A stretch of 64,000 nt of DNA. Source: Pandoraea pulmonicola. GTDB taxonomy: Bacteria > Pseudomonadota > Gammaproteobacteria > Burkholderiales > Burkholderiaceae. Below, piece by piece: positions 37,695-46,246 of the stretch. The notes under the pieces are model-generated. The model did not search any database. It was not told where the DNA came from and saw only the letters and a program-made list of their open reading frames with translations. Position 1 is the first letter of the stretch. Every line of letters begins with the position of its first letter. Location of the stretch: positions 2,356,001 to 2,420,000 of the forward strand of contig NZ_CP010310.2 of NCBI RefSeq assembly GCF_000815105.2, read 5' to 3'. The translations under genes and the position numbers were made by a program.

Positions 37695-38959
37695 CGCGCT
37701 ACCTCGGTCGGGAGCCAATCACCGTCTTGCCATGTTGAGTGTAGCCCCTTGCTTTCCATCAGGCCTCGCAAGAATCGTGTGTCTGCAGGTTGCAGGTGAC
37801 GCAATATGGGAACTCGACCCAGCACCTCCTCCCAACGTAGATACGGAATATCTTCGTTTGCAAATACATTAACTACCGAGTCGATGGCCTCTTCAAGGTC
37901 AAAATTTGGCACATGGAATCCGCATCGATCTGGTAGGCCGCCTCTCTGCGCGTTGTTGTAGGACCAACCGGAGCCGGTCCAGGACAGCGCGCGTATATGT
38001 GCGCGAGCTTTTGGCTGCAATGATTGGTCTAATACGTCCATTTCTATAATGTAGAACTGTTGCTGCATTTTCAGCGCCAAATCCCCGTCAAGAAACGCAC
38101 CAAAACTGCCCGCAGAAAAGACCATAGGGGACCCCATGCCGCCTTGCGACGGGATTAGCCGAGCATAGTGTTTGTGACCGTGGATCACCAACCATGTAAC
38201 GCCGGTTTCCTGAAGTGCCTCCATCAGCTGAGCACCGTTGTACATGTTGGTCCTATCCTCAACCAGGCCTAGCGGCTGATGCGGAATTGGGTGGTGGTGC
38301 ATGAGAGCAACAAATGCCCTTGATTTTCCTTTGGAAACGCGGGCTTTCAACTCTTCTCTGAGTAATTGCAACGCCACGTCACCAACGCGCCCTCTCTCAA
38401 ATTCGTTCGGGCGAGTCGTTGGATGAAAGTGACTCGAGTTGATGAGAAGGAATAACGCATTAGGCTGTTCAACGATCTGATAGCCGCGTCCCCAGTAAAT
38501 CCACCTGTCACCATCATTGGTAAATGCGGTAGATGGGTAATCGACTTGCTTTTGGATCACCGATAAGGGATCTAATGCTTGTTCGCTATTTCCTGCCTGA
38601 TTATCCCTTTCGCTAGCGCGAGAGTTGACTTCGTGGTTCCCCGTGACTGCCAACAAGTGCTTTGCACCAAGCGCTGCTTGCAACTCTTTGAGTTGACGCC
38701 AGCCCTCGTCAAATCCATCGGGACTTGCTCTATTCGTGATGTCACCAGCGCAAAGAAGATAGTCTGCACTTAGCAACTCAGCGGGAGATCCCGATGACGA
38801 TTGCTTTACAAGTTGGAGAAGTCCATGCATCGGGTCGCCCGCGACTCCATTTCGCGCGGTAATCGGGCGGCACGGATCCGTGTCCGTCACGCGATCGTAA
38901 TGCAAGTCGGATAGGACTGCCAGCCGTAGCTGGGTACTTGACATGTCGGGAACATGCAT
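37691..38959 (-). CDS. Calcineurin-like metallophosphoesterase
   Basis: A 422-aa protein. All five blocks of the binuclear metal site are present: Asp18-x-His20 in LSDLHYD, Gly71-Asp72 in CAGDITN, GNHE at 106-109, the His cluster HHHP at 220-223, and HGHKH at 259-263. The family includes nucleases such as SbcD/Mre11 and cyclic-nucleotide phosphodiesterases. About 120 residues after the core form a separate C-terminal domain. It starts 3 nt after the methylase stop (an ATG at 38944 is an alternative) and overlaps the ATPase gene by ATGA. It is the probable nuclease or signal-degrading arm of the cassette. Confidence 0.88.
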   Translation of the reverse strand: MHVPDMSSTQLRLAVLSDLHYDRVTDTDPCRPITARNGVAGDPMHGLLQLVKQSSSGSPAELLSADYLLCAGDITNRASPDGFDEGWRQLKELQAALGAKHLLAVTGNHEVNSRASERDNQAGNSEQALDPLSVIQKQVDYPSTAFTNDGDRWIYWGRGYQIVEQPNALFLLINSSHFHPTTRPNEFERGRVGDVALQLLREELKARVSKGKSRAFVALMHHHPIPHQPLGLVEDRTNMYNGAQLMEALQETGVTWLVIHGHKHYARLIPSQGGMGSPMVFSAGSFGAFLDGDLALKMQQQFYIIEMDVLDQSLQPKARAHIRALSWTGSGWSYNNAQRGGLPDRCGFHVPNFDLEEAIDSVVNVFANEDIPYLRWEEVLGRVPILRHLQPADTRFLRGLMESKGLHSTWQDGDWLPTEVAR

Positions 38960-38962
38960 GGG

Positions 38963-39778
38963 TTATTTGCTTTTGTAATTGCGCAGAATAATCTCGGAAA
39001 CCGAGGTCCGTCCAGCGGTGAACCCGCTAACGTTGCGAGCCACCTCAACTCGAGTCAAATTCCATTTGCAGAAAAGATCTCGTACTATAGGTAGATCGGC
39101 GTACGAAATTAGTATTTTAGCGCCTCTATTGCTTGCCATCTGAACTGCGGAGAACAGGCGCTGCATGTCTGACATTTTGAAAGCACCGGGGCCGTATTCT
39201 CCCCTGTCTCGGACGTCACGGCCTGCATACGGGGGGTCTAAATATACAAAATCTCCTTCGCCCGCGTTCGCGACAATATTTTCAAAGTCACTGCAATGGA
39301 ATTCCGCGTTACGAATTAGACGGCCGAAAGCAAGTAGCTCTTCAATATTTGGAATGCTCCCAGTATGTCTGCCGCGAGAAACGTTAAAGTACCCCGCACG
39401 ATTTGTTCGATATACGCCGTTAAAGCAGAATCGATTTAAATATAAGAACCGTGCAGCACGCTGCTCAGCTGAAAGCGTATTAGGGGCGATGGATCGAAGG
39501 CGGTAGTATGTGGCCGAATCAATGGGCAAAGCGTGGGCAAGTTCGGCCACAACGCGGGGGCGCCACGAAATAATCCGATAGAAATGGATAAGTTCACTAT
39601 TGATGTCCCCTACAAGCGCATTTTTTGGCTTCAGGGCCACAAATAGGCAAAGTGACCCGCAGAATGGCTCTACGTATCGGTCGAATGCCGTGGGGGCGAG
39701 TTCCTGCAACTGTAGTAGCAATTTACGTTTGCTACCGGCCCATCGGATGGGTGATCGTGACAGCTCGTGCGCAAGCAC
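38963..39778 (-). CDS. D12-class (Dam-like) adenine-N6 DNA methyltransferase
   Basis: A 271-aa methylase. Motifs in D12 order: PIRWAGSKRKLL (residues 10-21), EPFCGSL (AdoMet site, 37-43), FNGVYRTNRAGYFNV (119-133) and catalytic DPPY (181-184). The start GTG 39778 has AAGGGG at 6-nt spacing; the reading frame is open 63 codons further upstream but without family sequence, and 271 aa fits Dam (278 aa). Its recognition sequence cannot be deduced. It is the first gene of the four-gene unit; no restriction endonuclease gene is recognisable, so host DNA marking for the phosphoesterase-ATPase pair is the likely role. Confidence 0.92.
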   Translation of the reverse strand: MLAHELSRSPIRWAGSKRKLLLQLQELAPTAFDRYVEPFCGSLCLFVALKPKNALVGDINSELIHFYRIISWRPRVVAELAHALPIDSATYYRLRSIAPNTLSAEQRAARFLYLNRFCFNGVYRTNRAGYFNVSRGRHTGSIPNIEELLAFGRLIRNAEFHCSDFENIVANAGEGDFVYLDPPYAGRDVRDRGEYGPGAFKMSDMQRLFSAVQMASNRGAKILISYADLPIVRDLFCKWNLTRVEVARNVSGFTAGRTSVSEIILRNYKSK

Positions 39779-40188
39779 TCTATTCCCCTTCCCTATATTT
39801 TTAGTGGAACTGATTAAGCCTCTGCCCGAACACTGCGGGGAGTGAATCTCTTGAAGGGGCAAGTTTCTGGCACAACCAATCCAATAGGTCTTGCGCCCGC
39901 CGTAGGTAAAGTGTACCAACATATCCCGGCATGCAGTGAGGAGGCCGCCTCGTGCAGGCTGTCTCAAAAGAAATCAATTCGTCCCATAGAGCGAGAGGTG
40001 CTCGCCGGAGCGGTCGGCGAATGCGCTTCACCAACGGGGCGGTGCGGTGCCTGGAGGGCTAGCGATCTCCGCAATAGCTAGGCAGCTCAAATAAACACGT
40101 GTGCAAGGGTGCCTATGAGTACCGCCGTTTTCGGGCCCGTGATCCATGGCACCGTAAGCCTCAGTCACCCCCGCTTGAGGTTAGTAGC
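39779..40188. other. Spacer between methylase and integrase genes
   Basis: About 410 bp without a supported gene. It should contain the promoter of the four-gene cassette (minus strand). No clear -35/-10 pair was found by eye. Confidence 0.4.
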
Positions 40189-41328
40189 CTATCTAGTTAA
40201 CTCTTGATATGGCACATCGATGATGCTGGGGTGTTCTCCGCGTGACGCGTACACCGACGGTGCCAGTCTCTCAAGCCACGACCAATCAGCGAATCGATTG
40301 CCGGTCTCGCGGATATGTGTGTATCTCTTCAGGCTTGTCCAGCTTCGGTGGCCGGTTACGGCTGCCACGCGAGGTATCGATAGACCTTGTTCGAACAGCC
40401 AACTGGTGCCTTCGTGGCGCAGGTCATGAAATCGCAGATCCTGAATTTGCAGGAACTGGCATGCGCGCGTGAACGCCGCGCCGACGGCGTCGGTGGTGTG
40501 GGGGAAGATTCGGTCTTCGCCTTCGTGTTGAGGTATCGCAGACAGAATGCGCATGGCTTCCGGGGGAAGGTCGCACCAGATGTCGTTGCCGATCTTTTGT
40601 CCGGGGTGTTTCATGTCCCGTACCAGTATCCGCGAGCCATCCCTGTCCAGGTTCGACCACTTGATCGTCACGATCTCTTCTTGGCGTCGGGTCGAGAAGA
40701 TCGCGAAGGGCACGATGTACTGCATCGGCACGCTATTAGGATGCCGCTGGCGAATTCCTACGAAATGTTCGAGCAGCAGATCCAACTCGGCAAAACGCAC
40801 GCGTCGTTCCCTTTTGGCCGACTTGCCGGTATGACCAAGGTGGGACAGAACTCGCCGCGCATCCTTCAATGCTTGCTCGGACAGCGGGTAGCCCCACGCA
40901 GGACGTGCTACGTTCACAACGGCTCCGATGTGAGACATATAGTTACTCGCCGTCTGCGGAAGCACATCGAGACTCTTGGCAAAGTCAACGTAGTCCGTGC
41001 TGCCGAGTTCGCTACAACGCTTTTCCCCGATGGGCGCTCGCGCGACAGCATTCAGGACCTGAGCCTTCGTCCGCCCGATCTTCTTGATCGATTCCCGGAT
41101 GTACTTCTCAATCACCTCACTAAATAGTGGGTCGACCCGCGCCGCGGCTTCTATTCCCCCCGGCCTCGCCAACTCCTTCTCCCGCTTGACGATCCACGCC
41201 ACCGCAGCTTGCCTGCGGTCAAACGTCTTCGCCTCGGTGTAGGCCACGCGTCCGCCGCGCTTCAGGCGGATCTGTGCCGTATACCCTATACTTTTGTCCT
41301 TTCGTTCTCGTACTGTGATTGTGCCCAT
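40189..41328 (-). CDS. Tyrosine-recombinase integrase of the dusA element
   Basis: A 379-aa integrase. An N-terminal arm-binding domain (MGTITVRERKDKSIGYTAQI) is followed by a SAM-like core-binding domain. The catalytic domain shows Arg in FSTRRQEEIVTIKW, His-x-x-Arg in HDLRHEGTSW, His/Trp in TGHRSWTSL and nucleophile Tyr in KRYTHI. ATG 41328 is chosen at the family-typical start; 33 further in-frame codons upstream would cover the arm sites. It is the outermost gene, 141 bp from the dusA start, facing away from it. Confidence 0.93.
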   Translation of the reverse strand: MGTITVRERKDKSIGYTAQIRLKRGGRVAYTEAKTFDRRQAAVAWIVKREKELARPGGIEAAARVDPLFSEVIEKYIRESIKKIGRTKAQVLNAVARAPIGEKRCSELGSTDYVDFAKSLDVLPQTASNYMSHIGAVVNVARPAWGYPLSEQALKDARRVLSHLGHTGKSAKRERRVRFAELDLLLEHFVGIRQRHPNSVPMQYIVPFAIFSTRRQEEIVTIKWSNLDRDGSRILVRDMKHPGQKIGNDIWCDLPPEAMRILSAIPQHEGEDRIFPHTTDAVGAAFTRACQFLQIQDLRFHDLRHEGTSWLFEQGLSIPRVAAVTGHRSWTSLKRYTHIRETGNRFADWSWLERLAPSVYASRGEHPSIIDVPYQELTR

Positions 41329-41339
41329 AGGTTTGGTCG

Positions 41340-41388
41340 GTGCTACACGGCTTTTTTCGGTGCTACACCGTAGCATTCGGGTGCTAAA
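41340..41388 (+). promoter_or_regulatory. Right arm-type integrase sites
   Basis: GTGCTACAC at 41340 and 41360 and GTGCTAAAA at 41381: three copies at 20-21-bp spacing, between the integrase start and the att core. They are the inverse complement of the two left-end TGTAGCAC sites. Confidence 0.6.
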
Positions 41389-41469
41389 ACGAGCGAAAAA
41401 CGGTGTCAACATTGGGAAATTAGGCACTACGCTTTCTGCTGTAATTGCCTGTTTTGTAAGAGATTTTTA

Positions 41470-42498
41470 ATGAATTTACCTCCCCGCCGCGTTAGTGTCG
41501 CGCCGATGATGGATTGGACAGATTCGCACTGTCGCGTTTTCCATCGTCAGATCTCGCGTCATACGTGGCTCTATACCGAGATGGTCACGACGGGGGCGTT
41601 GTTGCATGGCGACGTGGCGCGCCATCTCGACTTCGATGCCGTGGAGCATCCCGTCGCGTTGCAGTTGGGCGGCAGCGAGCCGCAGGACCTCGCGCGTGCG
41701 GCGAAGCTTGGTGAGCAGTGGGGCTATGACGAAATCAACCTGAACTGCGGTTGCCCGTCGGAGCGAGTGCAGCGCGGCGCGTTCGGTGCGTGCCTGATGG
41801 CCGAGCCGGAGCTGGTCGCCGATTGCGTGAAGGCAATGCGTGATGTGGTGCAGGTGCCGGTGACGGTAAAGCATCGGATCGGCATCGACGATGTCGAGTC
41901 GTTCTCGTTCGTGGAAGACTTCGTCGGCAAGATTGCGGATGCGGGATGTTCGACGTTCATCGTGCATGCGCGCAATGCCATTCTCAAGGGATTGAGCCCG
42001 AAGGAGAATCGCGAGATTCCGCCGCTCAAGTACGACTATGCGTATCGATTGAAGCAAGCTTTCCCGCAGTTGGAGATTCTTATCAACGGTGGCGTGAAGA
42101 CGCTCGACGAAGTGGAAGCCCATTTGCGGCATGTCGATGGCGTGATGCTCGGGCGAGAGGCGTATCACAATCCGTATGTGCTTGCGCAGGTCGATGCGCG
42201 TTTCTATGGCGACACGACCCCGGCGAAATCGCGCGAAGCCATTGAGGATGCGCTGATCGAATACGCGGCGACGCAAGTGGAGAAGGGCCAGTATCTTGGT
42301 GCGATCACGCGTCACGCGCTGGGCTTGTATCGCGGTGTGCCGGGCGCGCGGGGGTGGCGTCGCGTGCTGTCCGATCCGAAGCGATTGAAGGCAGGCGTCG
42401 GAGCATTCGAGGAAGCGCGGGCGCAATTGCGTGCGGGCGCGTTGGTGGAGCGTGATGCCGAGGGGCAACCGGAGATGACGTCGTTGACGACGGCATGA
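41470..42498 (+). CDS. dusA: tRNA-dihydrouridine(20/20a) synthase DusA
   Basis: A 342-aa flavoenzyme reducing U20 and U20a in the tRNA D-loop with NADPH. Visible are the FMN-domain start RRVSVAPMMDWTDSHCR, the active Cys95 in NCGCPSERVQRGAFGACLM, and HARNAILKGLSPKENR. The first nine codons come from the integrated element and differ in codon use from the severed host copy at 29278 (a Pro replaces Ala at residue 5). The gene is therefore intact but has lost its original promoter and depends on sequence within the last 141 bp of the element. Confidence 0.96.
   Translation: MNLPPRRVSVAPMMDWTDSHCRVFHRQISRHTWLYTEMVTTGALLHGDVARHLDFDAVEHPVALQLGGSEPQDLARAAKLGEQWGYDEINLNCGCPSERVQRGAFGACLMAEPELVADCVKAMRDVVQVPVTVKHRIGIDDVESFSFVEDFVGKIADAGCSTFIVHARNAILKGLSPKENREIPPLKYDYAYRLKQAFPQLEILINGGVKTLDEVEAHLRHVDGVMLGREAYHNPYVLAQVDARFYGDTTPAKSREAIEDALIEYAATQVEKGQYLGAITRHALGLYRGVPGARGWRRVLSDPKRLKAGVGAFEEARAQLRAGALVERDAEGQPEMTSLTTA
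41497..41519 (+). repeat. attR core repeat
   Basis: A 23-bp copy of the attL core at 29305-29327, inside codons 10-17 of the intact dusA. Confidence 0.88.
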
Positions 42499-42598
42499 GC
42501 GGATGAAGCGCGGCGAGCGTTTGCCGCGCGAGAATGGCGTGTTGCGCGTCGAACGCGCACCTGAGCCAAGAAATATTTCGAAGAAGTGAAAAAAGTGC

Positions 42599-42628
42599 TT
42601 GGCAACGCGATAAAAACGTCGCTATAAT
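42599..42628 (+). promoter_or_regulatory. Promoter of tRNA-His
   Basis: TTGGCA (42599-42604), 18 bp, perfect TATAAT (42623-42628). It lies 43 bp before the tRNA. Confidence 0.7.
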
Positions 42629-42671
42629 CTTGTTTCTGTTCAGCAAGCAAGTCATGTTGCTGATCACGGCG

Positions 42672-42747
42672 GTGGCCGTAGCTCAGTTGGTAGAGTCCTG
42701 GATTGTGATTCCAGTCGTCGTGGGTTCGAGTCCCATCGGTCACCCCA
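42672..42747 (+). tRNA. tRNA-His (GTG)
   Basis: A 76-nt cloverleaf, anticodon GTG in ATTGTGATT, T-arm GGGTTCGAGTCCC and encoded CCA. The discriminator base is C73 and a G precedes position 1 at 42671, as required for the extra G-1 of tRNA-His. Confidence 0.96.
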
Positions 42748-42831
42748 AAATCCCCTTGTTGTTCAAAGCGTTACAAGCGCTTCAATTTCCCCGGTCGGGA
42801 AATTTCCCCGCAAAAAATCAAATTTTCCCGC

Positions 42832-43644
42832 TCATTCGGTTGACGATGCGCGTTTTACGCGACGACGGTCGTAGTGTTTGTGCGTCATCGCAGGGTTCGC
42901 ATGTGCGGAGAAAACGTACGAGTCGGCTGCGCGGCTTTGCGGCTTCGCAGAGATAGCGGCGGGGCGGATGTCCTGCTGCGCGAAGTACTCGGCAGGACGC
43001 GTGAGCGTGATCTCGAATTTGCTCTCGATCTTCTTCTTTTCCGTTTCGCTGCCTCTCGCGTCTTCTTCAATTCGTACTCGGCTGCAATCTCGGGATCCCT
43101 CGTGCCGATGTAGGTGGACATGGCATCCTGCCAGGTCGAGCCCCATCCCGTGCGCGAGTCGCGCCACCGCGCCGTACCGACAACAGGAAGACGCTCGCCA
43201 CCTTGCGATCGCGTTTCGCTCGTTCAACGCCGACACGCAGGCGAGGCGACCACTCGCGGAGTTTACTGACTACGCGCTCACCCTTCCTGCGCTTCGCGTT
43301 TTGCACCGCCACACCGTCGCGCGACCGACCGAGAAAGTGACGCTTACCTTTTTCTCTCGGAATAGACGAATCACGTCGGCCACGGGGTCAGCCACGATCG
43401 TGCCGGACTGAATTTCGAGTGCCCGCCGCTTTGCGACGCGCTCCGCATTGGCGATGACGGCCTGGTCGCCCAAATCTGCCGTGACGAGGCGTTCGTTGCT
43501 GCCGTCAAGGTGCCTATAGTGGAAGGACACTTTGTGTTTGCCGACGTACTTGCGGAGGCAGTCAACGCCCTGGACTGTCTCCTTACGGTGCGAAGGCGAG
43601 GAGGTTCGGCGCTTACATCTCAAAAAAATCGGATTGCGAAGCAT
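42832..43644 (-). pseudogene. Decayed tyrosine integrase next to tRNA-His
   Basis: The minus strand holds integrase pieces in different frames. The 5' part reads RKYVGKHKVSFHYRHLDGSN; a middle part reads EWSPRLRVGVERAKRDRKVA. The 3' end reads EYFAQQDIRPAA and HANPAMTHKHYDRRRVKRA, the last containing the nucleophile Tyr. At least two frameshifts separate them. Its place directly beside the 3' end of a tRNA is typical of genomic-island integrases. The region 42748-43824 contains no intact gene. Confidence 0.75.
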
Positions 43645-43824
43645 GTCTTTTCCGTCTCGTCATCAGCGATTTATGCAATCTTCCAGTCGAGGCGCGGGCT
43701 ACTATCTATCCCAATGCTGAGCTTGCGTGACACACCAAGTGAGGGGGACACCCTCCATCACGCGGGGCATCGTGAAAGAAAACAGTTGCCCATCAATCTA
43801 GCGAATCGAAATCGAGAGGCCGAC

Positions 43825-44883
43825 ATGTTGCCGATTTCAGGAGGCTCCACCTCTTCTTTCCAGTCCACTGCCGTTTCGTCGACAGCGTCAGCTACAACGT
43901 CCGCTGTACCCCAAGGGCAGCAGAGGAGGATGGCAACTGATGTTGCAGCGGTATCTTCCAGCGTGTCGACAGTCCCTTCATTGCCCAGCAGCAGTTCGGC
44001 GACCGAGGATGTCGGGCAAAAAAAACCATTGCAGCATATGTCCGATGGGTTTCAGATGCAGATCATTTCAAGGTTGCGTACCCCGAGAGAGTCGCTGAAT
44101 TTGGCCCTGACCAGCAAATGCGTGCATTTATTGGCCCGCAATCCTGGGCTTGAGGAAAAAATCGATCAGCAGATCCGTCAAGGGGTGACCAATTACAAAG
44201 CCTTTACGGAATTGCTGGGGGAGATCGAGCGAACCGAGGCGAGTGCATGCAGTGAACTGCTTGGGCGTCTCATCCTGGATATTCCGCGGATGCGCACCCG
44301 ACAAATCCAACAGCCGTTAGGCATGGCAGCCACAGAGCAGCAGTTACAGGCAGCCGAGCAATCAGCATTTGAGCAGTCTCTTAACGCAATTCACCGATTA
44401 CCCGGCAAGCACCGCGCCACTCCGCTCCAATCCCTGGCCGGCGTATTCACTGGTCGCGAAACAAGGAGCGTCTCTCTCAAAGATCCTGCAACCGTATTCA
44501 ATCGCCTTCTCGACGAAGTGAGGCGTCTGCCCGATTTAGACCATCGAAAAGTGCTGCTCCGTTCCGACATGGCTCCCGCACTTTTAAAGCTGCCGGAAAA
44601 TACCCGCGCAGAGGCGTACTATCGTCTTCTCGACGCGGTCAACGAGATTCTTCAGTCTGGCGAGAATAACCACCAAAGTAGCGACGATGCAATCGCAGCA
44701 GGCGTCCCGCCAGATGATTGGCTGAGGGGAGATTTAATCGTTGCAGCGTATTGGCTACCGGAAAGCTCTCGGGTGGAAGCGTTAACTCGTGCGCTCAACA
44801 CAATCACAAAACCCGGTGCACTCCGCGACGACCTGCGCACAAAACTTGCCGATTGGGGTGCCGGGCATGGAGCTCTTCATTAG
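43825..44883 (+). CDS. F-box-like repeat protein, candidate secreted effector
   Basis: A 352-aa protein. Residues 1-65 are Ser/Thr/Ala-rich and disordered, as in type III secretion signals. Residues about 69-106 (PLQHMSDGFQMQIISRLRTP then RESLNLALTSKCVHLLA) resemble an F-box. The remainder has degenerate helical repeats with recurrent L-P-x(4)-R cores (HRLPGKHR, LKLPENTR, YWLPESSR). F-box effectors that hijack host ubiquitin ligases are known in Ralstonia and other plant or animal associates. ATG 43825 is chosen for GAGAGG at good spacing. No secretion chaperone or apparatus is nearby. The F-box call is by eye. Confidence 0.65.
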   Translation: MLPISGGSTSSFQSTAVSSTASATTSAVPQGQQRRMATDVAAVSSSVSTVPSLPSSSSATEDVGQKKPLQHMSDGFQMQIISRLRTPRESLNLALTSKCVHLLARNPGLEEKIDQQIRQGVTNYKAFTELLGEIERTEASACSELLGRLILDIPRMRTRQIQQPLGMAATEQQLQAAEQSAFEQSLNAIHRLPGKHRATPLQSLAGVFTGRETRSVSLKDPATVFNRLLDEVRRLPDLDHRKVLLRSDMAPALLKLPENTRAEAYYRLLDAVNEILQSGENNHQSSDDAIAAGVPPDDWLRGDLIVAAYWLPESSRVEALTRALNTITKPGALRDDLRTKLADWGAGHGALH

Positions 44884-45014
44884 CACGCATCGGCCCCATA
44901 GCGCCGCGTCGCTGCCCCGGCCAGCCTCAGTGCCCGCACCTTTCGAAACAACCCTGGCAGCGCGCCACGTGTCGCTACGGGCACCTCTTGCGAGTGAACG
45001 GCGACGGGGCACGT

Positions 45015-45040
45015 GCAAAAAAAGCCCGCTTCCGCGGGCT
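45015..45040 (-). terminator. Terminator of the secreted-protein gene
   Basis: AGCCCGC/GCGGGCT stem (45023-45040) followed on the minus strand by seven T residues. Confidence 0.8.
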
Positions 45041-45050
45041 GCAAACCGAC

Positions 45051-45500
45051 TTATCTTCGTGCTCGTTCCAAACTCGCGCGGAGATCCGCCGGACGCACGG
45101 ACATAAGCTCACGGACACTGCCGCGAATCACGTTCTCACGCAATGTATTGATTTCGCCAGCGCTAACTCCGGCCCGGCCATTCGACTTCGACGAGATGCT
45201 GTTGTATCGGCTCACGGGCATCAGAGATCCCTTGCCTTCCTTGCTGGAAAGCCGCGGCGATACACCTGCGATCGCGGAACACGTTGCGTCGCCTCCGCTC
45301 ATCTTCATGCAGTGATACTCGAGCACGATTTCGTACTGTTCGGCCGGAAACTGAGCGGTGAATTCGTCAGTGACAAGGTCACGGACCAGCCCGATGGCGT
45401 TGGTGGGCGTGTCGCCAAATGAGGTCACGATGAACTCGCCGGCCTGTGCGCTCAGCGAGCAGCACAGCAGTGCGGTCAATAAGGCCAAGCCTTTTTGCAT
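45051..45500 (-). CDS. Secreted hypothetical protein
   Basis: A 149-aa protein with a Sec signal peptide (MQKGLALLTALLCCSLSAQA, cleavage after residue 20). The mature part has one Cys pair (YHCMKM, ATCSAIAG), probably a disulfide, and a basic helical C-terminus (MSVRPADLRASLERARR). No family is recognised. It stands alone on this strand with its own terminator. Confidence 0.7.
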   Translation of the reverse strand: MQKGLALLTALLCCSLSAQAGEFIVTSFGDTPTNAIGLVRDLVTDEFTAQFPAEQYEIVLEYHCMKMSGGDATCSAIAGVSPRLSSKEGKGSLMPVSRYNSISSKSNGRAGVSAGEINTLRENVIRGSVRELMSVRPADLRASLERARR

Positions 45501-45689
45501 ACGGTCTCCAGAACAGGAAAATTAAGCGTCCTGTAAACAACGGAAGATTGCCGCCATTCTTGAGGCGCTCACAAATACTTCATGGGGTTCTTCCCGGGAG
45601 GGGCCGGCGGAGCGGTGGGGCGGCACGGATCGTTCCAGTAAAAAAGCCGCGCTTATACTGCTTGGACTTCGTTGCTAGTGAGACTTCCG

Positions 45690-46013
45690 ATGCGCCGTGG
45701 CAGCAATGAGCATTTGATGTGGTCTTCCGAAGACCGGCGGAGGCGGGTCGTCTGGATCCGACTCTGTTCTATTGCAGGAGCGGTGGTGTTTTTTATGCTC
45801 AGTTGGTATTGCCTGGGTAGCGCGTACGACGCTTTCGTTTTTCACAAACCCGTTGTTTGGGGGCGCTATTCGATGGTCAAGGTCTATCGATTCGAGGATG
45901 GCGCCCGAGCGTTTTACGCCGTGGCTAGCCTGCACTTTGTCAGTGGTATGGCTTTTGGTGCCATGAGCGTTTGGTACTTGCTCAAGGGAATATTCGAACG
46001 ACCGTGGCTTTAG
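45690..46013 (+). CDS. Small two-helix membrane protein
   Basis: A 107-aa protein with hydrophobic segments at about residues 26-47 (SIAGAVVFFMLSWYCLGSAY) and 78-100 (VASLHFVSGMAFGAMSVWYL). No family is recognised. ATG 45690 is chosen; the frame opens six codons earlier with TTG and the ribosome site is weak, so a later ATG (45717) is also possible. Confidence 0.55.
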   Translation: MRRGSNEHLMWSSEDRRRRVVWIRLCSIAGAVVFFMLSWYCLGSAYDAFVFHKPVVWGRYSMVKVYRFEDGARAFYAVASLHFVSGMAFGAMSVWYLLKGIFERPWL

Positions 46014-46246
46014 AATCCTCAAGAGAGCAGACCTATCCAGCAACCGGGGATAGTGGACGGGCTATTCGACGTCGCCGCACCGACGCGGGTTTGTCAGTTT
46101 CCACCAAACGGCCGCCTATTCTTCAGCGCCATCGCTGGCTTGGTCCGCGCCGTTTCCGGGTGGCTCATGAGTGAAACGTGATAGACGAAATATGGGCAGA
46201 TCGTAGTCTACGAACAGCGTCTATCCACTTTCAAAAATGAACTGCT

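Larger units (their letters stand above)
29305..41519. mobile_element. 12.2-kb integrative element in dusA
   Basis: The element is bounded by identical 23-bp repeats (29305-29327 and 41497-41519) lying in the same codons of dusA. It carries a tyrosine integrase at the right end, a PrtN-family gene at the left end, arm-type integrase sites near both ends, a HUH Rep, hipBA and a four-gene putative defence cassette. Base composition is visibly more AT-rich than the flanks, above all at 35-39.8 kb. dusA is an established insertion site for such islands. Confidence 0.92.

Noticed and set aside
42508-42529. Terminator of dusA
   Set aside because: A 7-bp GCGCGGC/GCCGCGC stem exists but no T-run follows on the plus strand.
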